From NCBI GenBank assembly GCA_019635715.1, contig JAHBYY010000022.1, forward strand, positions 1 to 57,311: DNA of 57,311 bases, given 5' to 3'. The translations under genes and the position numbers were made by a program. This document shows, in pieces, positions 51,270 through 57,311 of the stretch (positions are counted from its first letter, which is position 1; the number at the start of each line of letters is the position of its first letter). This stretch comes from Rhizobiaceae bacterium (GTDB taxonomy: Bacteria; Pseudomonadota; Alphaproteobacteria; Rhizobiales; Rhizobiaceae). The notes below the pieces were generated by a model that was not told the origin of the DNA, made no database searches, and saw only the letters and a program-made list of their open reading frames with translations.

Positions 51270-52892
51270 ATGAAATCCATACTCAGAACCACCGTCTCGG
51301 CCGGCGCCCTGGCGCTCGCCCTCTGCGCGGCGCCCGCCCTGGCACAGGACGCCAAGCCCGGCGGATCGATCGTCATCACCTACAAGGACGACGTCGCCAC
51401 GCTCGATCCGGCGATCGGCTACGACTGGCAGAACTGGTCGATGATCAAGAGCCTGTTCGACGGACTGATGGACTATGAGCCGGGCACGACGACCCTGCGT
51501 CCCGACCTCGCCGAAAGCTACGAGATCTCGCCCGACGGCAAGGTCTTCACCTTCAAGCTGCGGTCCGGCGTGAAATTCGCCAACGGCCGCGAGATGACTT
51601 CGGACGACGTCAAATATTCGCTCGACCGTGTCACCAATCCCGAAACCCAGAGCCCCGGCGCCGGCTTCTTCGGCTCCATCGCCGGCTATGACGACGTCGC
51701 CTCCGGCGCGTCCAAATCGCTCGCCGGCGTGACCACGCCCGACCCGCTGACGGTGAGGATCGAACTGTCGCGCCCCGACGCGACCTTTCTGCATGTGATG
51801 GGCCTGAACTTCGCCCACATCGTCCCGAAGGAGGAGGTCGAGAAATACGGCGCCGACTTCGGCAAGCACCCGGTCGGCACCGGCGCCTACAGCCTCGCCG
51901 AATGGACCACCGGCCAGCGCCTCGTCTTCCAGAAGAACCCGGACTATTGGCGCGCCGGCGTGCCCTATCTCGACACCATCACCTTCGAGATCGGCCAGGA
52001 GCCGATCGTCGCGCTGCTGCGGCTGCAGAAGGGCGAGGTCGACATTCCCGGCGACGGCATCCCGCCGGCGAAATTCACCGAGGTCATGGCCGATCCGGAG
52101 CAGAAGGCGCGCGTCGTCGAGGGCGGCCAGTTGCACACCGGCTACATCACCATGAACGTCAAGGTCGCGCCGTTCGACGACGTCAAGGTGCGCCAGGCGG
52201 TCAACATGGCGATCAACAAGGAGCGCATCGTCCAGATCATAAACGGCCGGGCGGTGCCTGCCAACCAGCCGCTGCCGCCGTCGATGCCCGGCTACATCAA
52301 GGACTTCACCGGCTACGGTTTCGATCCCGAAGGGGCCAAGAAGCTGCTTGCCGAGGCCGGCCATCCGGACGGATTCGACACGGAACTGTTCGTCATGAAT
52401 ACCGATCCGCAGCCGCGCATCGCCCAGGCGATCCAGCAGGACCTCGCGGCGGTCGGCATCAAGGCGTCGCTGCAGAGCCTGGCGCAGGCCAACGTCATCG
52501 AGGCCGGCGGAACCGAGAACGGCGCGGCGATGATCTGGTCCGGCGGCATGGGCTGGATCGCCGACTTCCCCGATCCGTCCAATTTCTACGGGCCGATCCT
52601 CGGCTGCGCCGGCGCGGTGCCGGGCGGCTGGAACTGGTCGTGGTACTGCAACGAGGACCTCGACAAGCGGGCCGCCGAGGCGGACGCCATCGTCGACCCG
52701 GCCAAGGCGGAGGAGCGCTACAAGGCCTGGGGCGCGATCTATGCCGACATCATGAAGGACGCACCCTGGGTGCCGGTGTTCAACGAGCAGCGCTTCACCA
52801 TGAAGTCGCCGCGCATGGCCGGCGCCGACAATCTGTTCGTCGACCCGGTCCACATTCCGATCAACTACGACTACGTCTCGGTGAATGACTAG
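51270..52892 (+). CDS. Peptide ABC transporter substrate-binding protein, DppA/OppA-like
   Basis: A 540-residue periplasmic protein of solute-binding family 5. A Sec signal peptide (LRTTVSAGALALALCAAPALA) is followed by QDAKPGGSIVITYKDDVATLDPAIG, DLAESYEISPDGKVFTFKLR and GVKFANGREMTSDDVKYSLDRV, all family 5 hallmarks. It binds peptides, opines, amino-acid derivatives or nickel chelates; the amide regulator and amidase around it suggest an amide- or peptide-like ligand. Last gene before the amidase gene, 11 bases apart. Confidence 0.94.
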   Translation: MKSILRTTVSAGALALALCAAPALAQDAKPGGSIVITYKDDVATLDPAIGYDWQNWSMIKSLFDGLMDYEPGTTTLRPDLAESYEISPDGKVFTFKLRSGVKFANGREMTSDDVKYSLDRVTNPETQSPGAGFFGSIAGYDDVASGASKSLAGVTTPDPLTVRIELSRPDATFLHVMGLNFAHIVPKEEVEKYGADFGKHPVGTGAYSLAEWTTGQRLVFQKNPDYWRAGVPYLDTITFEIGQEPIVALLRLQKGEVDIPGDGIPPAKFTEVMADPEQKARVVEGGQLHTGYITMNVKVAPFDDVKVRQAVNMAINKERIVQIINGRAVPANQPLPPSMPGYIKDFTGYGFDPEGAKKLLAEAGHPDGFDTELFVMNTDPQPRIAQAIQQDLAAVGIKASLQSLAQANVIEAGGTENGAAMIWSGGMGWIADFPDPSNFYGPILGCAGAVPGGWNWSWYCNEDLDKRAAEADAIVDPAKAEERYKAWGAIYADIMKDAPWVPVFNEQRFTMKSPRMAGADNLFVDPVHIPINYDYVSVND

Positions 52893-52903
52893 GAAGATCG
52901 GGA

Positions 52904-53848
52904 ATGTGCGGCAACTGCGACTACACGATCCACGGCCGTCAATTCCACTACGGCTGGAACAACGCCAACCCGCCGGTCAGCCAAGTGGCGCCCGGTGCGA
53001 CGATCTTCTTCGAGTGCAACGATTCCTCCGGCGGTCAATTGACCGCCGGCTCCACCGTGGCGGATGTGCCGAATCTCGACTTCGGCAAGATCAATCCGGT
53101 CACCGGCCCGATCTTCGTCGAAGGCGCAGAGCCCGGCGACGCGCTGAAGGTGACGATCGGGGAGTTCAAGCCGTCCGGCTTCGGCTGGACGGCCAACATC
53201 CCCGGTTTCGGCCTGCTCGCCGACCAGTTCACCGAGCCGGCCCTGCAGCTCTGGTCCTACGACCCGGCGTCGATGCAGCCCGCCGCCTACGGCAGGCACG
53301 GCCGGGTGCCGCTCAAGCCCTTCGCCGGCACGATCGGCTGCGCTCCGGCCGAGCCCGGCCAGCATTCGATCGTGCCGCCGCGGCGCGTCGGCGGCAATCT
53401 CGACATTCGCGACCTGTCGAGCGGAACGGTGCTCTACCTGCCGGTCGAAGTGGCGGGCGCCCTGTTCTCGGTGGGCGACACGCATGCCGCGCAGGGCGAC
53501 GGCGAGGTCTGCGGCACGGCGATCGAAAGCCCGATGAACGTCGTTCTCACCCTCGACCTGGTCAAGGATGCGCGACTGAAGACGCCGCGCTTCACCACGC
53601 CCGGTCCGGTGGCGCGCCACCTCGACGCCAAGGGCTATGAGGTGACGACAGGCATCGGTCCCGACCTGATGGAGGCGTCTCGAGCCGCGGTCGCCGACAT
53701 GGTCGACATGCTGGCCTCGCGCTACAATCTCGATCCGGTCGATGCCTACATGCTGGTCTCGACCTGCGGCGACCTGCGCATCTCGGAGATCGTCGACATG
53801 CCGAACTGGGTGGTCTCGTTCTACTTCCCGCGCGTCGTGTTTGAATGA
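52904..53848 (+). CDS. Acetamidase/formamidase family protein
   Basis: A 314-residue FmdA/AmdA-family amidase that hydrolyses short amides to ammonia and acid. Features are GATIFFECNDSSGGQLT near the N-terminus, DALKVTIGEFKP, the metal-site region VGDTHAAQGDGEVCGTAIE and the C-terminal YMLVSTCGDLRISEIVDMPNW. Unrelated to the AmiE nitrilase-type amidase controlled by AmiC/AmiR in Pseudomonas. It starts 11 bases after the binding protein and so should be coexpressed with the transporter. Cytoplasmic; the released ammonia would be a nitrogen source. Confidence 0.93.
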   Translation: MCGNCDYTIHGRQFHYGWNNANPPVSQVAPGATIFFECNDSSGGQLTAGSTVADVPNLDFGKINPVTGPIFVEGAEPGDALKVTIGEFKPSGFGWTANIPGFGLLADQFTEPALQLWSYDPASMQPAAYGRHGRVPLKPFAGTIGCAPAEPGQHSIVPPRRVGGNLDIRDLSSGTVLYLPVEVAGALFSVGDTHAAQGDGEVCGTAIESPMNVVLTLDLVKDARLKTPRFTTPGPVARHLDAKGYEVTTGIGPDLMEASRAAVADMVDMLASRYNLDPVDAYMLVSTCGDLRISEIVDMPNWVVSFYFPRVVFE

Positions 53849-53909
53849 GCTGGCGGGTGAGAAAGAGCTGCACCTTGTGAGGATCCTTGCTCGTCAGCCT
53901 TCCGCTTTA

Positions 53910-54064
53910 CCCCCCTCTGGCCTGCCGGCCATCTCCCCCTCAAGGGGGGAGATTAGCTGCTTCACAACCTCTGCGACGTGCTGTCCGGTAGAATTTCGAC
54001 ACGGCAAAGGCGGCTGGCTGATCTCCCCCCTTGAGGGGGAGATGGCCGGCAGGCCAGAGGGGGG
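53910..54064. repeat. 44-bp perfect inverted repeat flanking a 67-bp spacer
   Basis: The arm at 53910-53953 (starting CCCCCCTCTGGCCTGCCGG) is exactly complementary to 54021-54064. Each arm has internal symmetry (CCCCCTCAAGGGGGG and GGCCTGCCGGCC). It lies between the amidase gene and the ATPase gene and would form a very stable RNA hairpin. Similar CTCCCCCTCAAGGGG elements are dispersed in rhizobial genomes. Confidence 0.8.
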
Positions 54065-54103
54065 TGCAGCGCGCCTAGCTGTTGAAGCTTTGGAGATTGC
54101 TCC

Positions 54104-55924
54104 ATGATCGTCGCACGAGAGGCCGGCTCCCCCAATATGAGTAAGGAGCTGCAAGCCCCCATCCTCTCGGTCTCCGGACTGACCGTCACCGCCGGCAGCG
54201 GCGCGGCGACCCGCGAGCTGGTCTCTGACCTGTCCTTCGATCTGATGCCGGGCGAGACTCTGGCGATAGCGGGGGAGTCCGGATCGGGCAAGTCGATGAC
54301 CTCGCTGGCCATCATGGGCCTGCTGCCGAAGCCCGGCGTGCGCCGCGGGGCCGGCTCGATCCGCCTTGCCGGCGGTTCCGCGCAACCTGTCGACATCGCC
54401 GCTTTGCCCGAGGCCGATCTGCGCCGTATCCGCGGCGACCGCATCGCCATGATCTTCCAGGAGCCGATGACCTCGCTCAACCCGGTGCTGAGCATCGGCC
54501 GGCAGTTGATGGAGGTTTCACAGGCACATGCACGCGTCTCATCGCGCGAGGCGCGAAGGCTTGCCCTGGATGCGCTCGACCTGGTCCGCATTCCGGACGC
54601 CCGCCGCCGGCTGGACCAGCATCCGCACGAACTCTCGGGCGGCCAGCGCCAGCGCGTCATGATCGCCATGGCGCTGCTGCTGCGGCCCGACGTGCTGATC
54701 GCCGACGAGCCGACCACGGCGCTCGACGTCACCGTGCAGGCCCAGGTGCTCGGTCTGCTGCGCGACCTGCAGACGGAGCTCGGCACGGCCATCCTGCTGA
54801 TCACCCACGATATGGGAGTCGTGGCCGAGATGGCCGAGCGCGTGCTTGTCATGCGCGACGGCCGCAAGGTCGAGGCGGCCGCCACGGCCGAACTCTTCAC
54901 GGCCGCGACCAGCGACTACGCCCGGGCGCTGCTCGCCGCCGTGCCGCGCATCGGCTCCGGTGCGAACCGCATCGGGACGCGCGGCATCGAGGCCGCCACC
55001 CCGGCCGTCGAGGTGAAAAACCTCGTCGTGCGCTTTCCGCTGACCGGCGGGCTCCTCGGCCGCCCCGTCGCCAACGTCCACGCCGTCGACGGCGTCTCCT
55101 TCACGATCGCGCCGGGCGAGACGCTTTCGCTGGTCGGCGAGTCGGGCTGCGGCAAGTCGACCACCGCCAAGGCGCTCGCCGGGCTGACCCCATACATGGG
55201 CGACATCCTGGTCGGCGGACGCGACATCGGCGGTCTTGCGAGGGCGCAGGCGCAGGCGATGCGCCGCGAGGTGCAGATGGTCTTCCAGGACCCCTACGCA
55301 TCTCTCGACCCGCGGATGACGATCGGCGAGGCGATCCGGGAGCCGCTGGACATTCACCGGATCGGCAGCCGGTCGGAGCGCAGCGACCGCGTCGAAGACT
55401 TGGCGAAACGTGTCGGCCTGCCGCCCGACAGCCTGAAGCGGTATCCGCACCAGTTTTCCGGCGGCCAGCGCCAGCGCATCTCGATCGCCCGGGCGCTGGC
55501 CCTCAAGCCGCGGGTGATCCTCTGCGACGAAAGCGTCTCGGCGCTCGACGTCTCCATCCAGGCCCGCGTGCTCGACCTGTTGAAGGAACTGCAGGCCGAA
55601 AGCGGCGTCGCCTACCTGTTCATCAGCCACGACATGGCGGTGGTGGAGAACATCTCCAACCGCGTCGCGGTGATGTATGCCGGGCGGATCGTCGAGACCG
55701 GCTCGCGCGACCAGGTGTTCTCGGCCCCCGCCCATCCCTACACGCGCCGGCTGATCGACGCGGTGCCGGTCCCCGATCCGGCGCGGCGGCGGGCATCCTT
55801 TCCCAGGCTGGACGGCGACGTGCCCTCCGCCACCAGGCCGATCGGCTATAAGGCTCCGGCAGTCCGTTGGCGGCAGGTCGCCGACGGCCATTGGGTCGCC
55901 GGGCCGGCATCGCCGACCGGTTAA
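54104..55924 (+). CDS. Fused dipeptide ABC transporter ATPase, DppD-DppF type
   Basis: A 606-residue protein with two complete ABC domains. Half 1 has Walker A GESGSGKSM, signature LSGGQRQRV, Walker B VLIADEP; half 2 (from about residue 310) has GESGCGKSTT, FSGGQRQRI and VILCDES followed by ALDVSIQARVLDL. Both are of the OppD/OppF kind with their C-terminal extensions (HPYTRRLIDAVPVPDP). It energises the DppB/DppC permeases. GGAG before ATG 54104 supports that start; ATG 54137 is an alternative. It lies 255 bases from the amidase gene, separated by the long inverted repeat. Confidence 0.94.
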   Translation: MIVAREAGSPNMSKELQAPILSVSGLTVTAGSGAATRELVSDLSFDLMPGETLAIAGESGSGKSMTSLAIMGLLPKPGVRRGAGSIRLAGGSAQPVDIAALPEADLRRIRGDRIAMIFQEPMTSLNPVLSIGRQLMEVSQAHARVSSREARRLALDALDLVRIPDARRRLDQHPHELSGGQRQRVMIAMALLLRPDVLIADEPTTALDVTVQAQVLGLLRDLQTELGTAILLITHDMGVVAEMAERVLVMRDGRKVEAAATAELFTAATSDYARALLAAVPRIGSGANRIGTRGIEAATPAVEVKNLVVRFPLTGGLLGRPVANVHAVDGVSFTIAPGETLSLVGESGCGKSTTAKALAGLTPYMGDILVGGRDIGGLARAQAQAMRREVQMVFQDPYASLDPRMTIGEAIREPLDIHRIGSRSERSDRVEDLAKRVGLPPDSLKRYPHQFSGGQRQRISIARALALKPRVILCDESVSALDVSIQARVLDLLKELQAESGVAYLFISHDMAVVENISNRVAVMYAGRIVETGSRDQVFSAPAHPYTRRLIDAVPVPDPARRRASFPRLDGDVPSATRPIGYKAPAVRWRQVADGHWVAGPASPTG

Positions 55925-55979
55925 GCTTGCGAGGATTGTAACAGGCCTCGCGGATCGCTATTGACATCGCGGTCGTCGC

Positions 55980-56705
55980 CTATGTGGGGCTGCTCGCCCT
56001 CGCCTGAGACGGATCCTCGCTGTCGGCAAAGACCGCCGGATTGCCGTGCGAGAAGGATTCCAGTTCCACCATCACCGAATCGAGGTGGGCCCGCAGCGCC
56101 GAGCGGGCGCCGATCGGATCGCCGGCCTCGATCGCGGCCATGATCGCGACATGCTCCGAAAAGCTGAGCACATGGCGGCGCGGCGTGATCAGCAGGCGGC
56201 GGGCCCTGTCGAGGGCGAGCCGCGCGCCTTCGACGATCGCCCGCACGCGCGGATAGCCGACCCCGGAGACGATGATGTCGTGGAATTCCAGGTCGAGACG
56301 GTGGAACCCCGGCCGGTCGTCGGCGTCGAGCGCGGCCTGCTGATAGCGCATGCTGCGGCGGAGTTCGTCCAGCAGCCGCTCGTCGCCGCGCGCCGCATGG
56401 TGGGCGGCCGCCTCGCTCTCCAGCGCGCAGCGCAGGAACATGTTCTCGCGCGCGTCGGCCAGCCTGATGCGGGAGACCATCGAGCCGCTCTGCGGGCGGA
56501 TGTCGACCAGGCCCTCGGCCTTCAGCCGGTTGAGGGCTTCCGAGACCGGGAAACGGGAGACGCCGAAGCGGCGCGTCAGCTCGGCCTTGTCGAGCGTCGC
56601 CCCCGGCTGGAACTCGAGGCTGACGATCGCCTCCCGCAGCGCTTCGACGATGCGGTCCGTCGCGCCCTGGAGGGTGTTGCGCGCCGACGCCGGGACGCCA
56701 CTCAT
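55980..56705 (-). CDS. GntR family transcriptional regulator, FCD domain
   Basis: A 241-residue regulator. The winged helix spans about residues 15-85 (IVEALREAIVSLEFQPGATLDKAELTRRFGVSRFPVSEALNRLKAEGLV) and the all-helical FCD domain about 90-225, with D/H residues (FHRLDLEFHDII, SFSEHVAIMAAI, RAHLDSV) suited to bind a metal and an organic-acid ligand. It is divergent from the sugar-binding protein gene and likely controls it through the palindrome at 56730-56741. The stop lies 55 bases from the transporter ATPase stop. Confidence 0.92.
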   Translation of the reverse strand: MSGVPASARNTLQGATDRIVEALREAIVSLEFQPGATLDKAELTRRFGVSRFPVSEALNRLKAEGLVDIRPQSGSMVSRIRLADARENMFLRCALESEAAAHHAARGDERLLDELRRSMRYQQAALDADDRPGFHRLDLEFHDIIVSGVGYPRVRAIVEGARLALDRARRLLITPRRHVLSFSEHVAIMAAIEAGDPIGARSALRAHLDSVMVELESFSHGNPAVFADSEDPSQARASSPT

Positions 56706-56729
56706 GTCGCTTCTCCCGTTGCTTTCATG

Positions 56730-56741
56730 CTAACATGTCAG
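56730..56741. promoter_or_regulatory. Candidate GntR operator
   Basis: CTAACATGTCAG is a 12-bp palindrome with one mismatched pair, 24 bases upstream of the gntR ATG and between it and the divergent binding-protein gene. FCD-type GntR proteins commonly bind short palindromes of this size near their own start. Confidence 0.45.
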
Positions 56742-56963
56742 TACGCTCCGGAACGGAACGGGGCAACAGGCGAACTTCGATGACGCGGCCAGCGTCGCGC
56801 GGATCGGATTTGCCCCGCCTGCGCTGCCTGCCGGCAGACGAGCTTGAGCGCATCGCGGGTTTCAGGACGGAGGAGGTCCGGCCTGAAACCTTACCCGGCT
56901 CGCCCGCACAGGGCGGGCTGTTCGAAAAGGGAGCGGCCCGAGGGGGCCAACGGGAGGAAAAGA

Positions 56964-57311
56964 ATGACGACGATGAAGACCGGGCTTGCAGCCCTCGCGA
57001 TCGTGCTCGCCTCGAGCGCGGCCTATGCCGACACGTCGGACAAGCGCATCGCGCTCTCCAACAACTACGCCGGAAATTCCTGGCGCCAGGCGATGCTGAA
57101 GAGCTGGGACAAGGTCACCAAGCAGGCCGTCGCCGACAAGGTCGTGGCCGCTGCCGACCCGTTCACCACCGCCGAGAACCAGGTGACGGAGCAGGCGGCC
57201 CAGATCCAGAACATGATTCTGGAAGGCTACAACGCCATCGTCATCAACTCCGCCTCGCCCGACGCGCTCAACGGCGCCGTCAAGGAAGCCTGCGACGCGG
57301 GCATCACCGTC
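56964..57311 (+). CDS. Sugar ABC transporter substrate-binding protein, RbsB-like, N-terminal part
   Basis: The first 116 residues of a periplasmic binding protein of the type 1 (ribose/CUT2) group, truncated by the window end. A Sec signal peptide (KTGLAALAIVLASSAAYA) is followed by RIALSNNYAGNSWRQAMLKSW, the typical first strand and helix, and QAAQIQNMILEGYNAIVINSASPDALNGAV, the second conserved block. GGGAGGAAAAGA precedes the ATG. Presumably followed outside the window by ATPase and permease genes; likely controlled by the divergent GntR protein. Confidence 0.88.
   Translation, partial: MTTMKTGLAALAIVLASSAAYADTSDKRIALSNNYAGNSWRQAMLKSWDKVTKQAVADKVVAAADPFTTAENQVTEQAAQIQNMILEGYNAIVINSASPDALNGAVKEACDAGITV

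Overview
The window is a high-GC chromosomal segment, most likely from an alphaproteobacterium of the Rhizobiales (a Mesorhizobium- or Aminobacter-like organism). This rests on strong GC bias with long antisense shadow frames, ExoF/ExoP/ExoY-style polysaccharide genes, many solute ABC transporters, and short palindromic intergenic repeats of the kind common in that order. I see no rRNA, tRNA, phage genes or CRISPR array.

Layout. (1) 1-2.0 kb: the start of coaD, a 44-residue membrane peptide gene and a TPR-methyltransferase fusion. (2) 2.2-19.5 kb: a catabolic island. It holds a CUT1 sugar-type ABC transporter (ATPase, two permeases, two paralogous Tat-exported binding proteins), a crotonase without the usual glutamates, a Gfo/Idh/MocA dehydrogenase, a rhodanese, a flavin monooxygenase, two SDR dehydrogenases, a family III CoA-transferase, two paralogous proteins built of three NTF2/SnoaL-like repeats, and one IclR regulator. 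Three promoters share a 15-bp palindrome just downstream of the -10 box, and the two SnoaL genes share a second palindrome. This looks like one regulon for an unidentified, probably glycosylated and CoA-activated substrate, and is the best candidate here for an undescribed pathway. (3) 19.9-47.5 kb: an exopolysaccharide/O-antigen-type locus of short operons in alternating orientation. It contains dTDP-rhamnose genes (rfbCBDA), a fused glycosyltransferase/priming phosphotransferase, other glycosyltransferases, methyltransferase, CDP-sugar genes (rfbF-SDR-rfbG), BY-kinase-like protein, Wzz/ExoP-like and ExoF/Wza-like export proteins, Wzy-like polymerase, Wzx-like flippase, polysaccharide deacetylase, and a third nucleotide-sugar module (nucleotidyltransferase, LegB-like dehydratase, SDR) split by a MITE-like element. 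(4) 47.6-55.9 kb: an amide/peptide operon with AmiC and AmiR-type sensor and antiterminator genes, a Dpp-type transporter and an FmdA-family amidase. (5) 56.0-57.3 kb: a GntR/FCD regulator divergent from a CUT2-type sugar-binding protein cut by the window end.

How the genes work together. In region 2 the split transporter operons are joined by the shared operator, so uptake and intracellular oxidation and CoA chemistry are probably induced together. In region 3 three separate NDP-6-deoxysugar modules feed glycosyltransferases that build on a lipid carrier primed by the fusion protein, with flipping, polymerisation and export by the Wzx/Wzy/Wzz/OPX-type proteins. In region 4 an AmiC/AmiR pair probably controls both uptake of a peptide- or amide-like compound and its hydrolysis.
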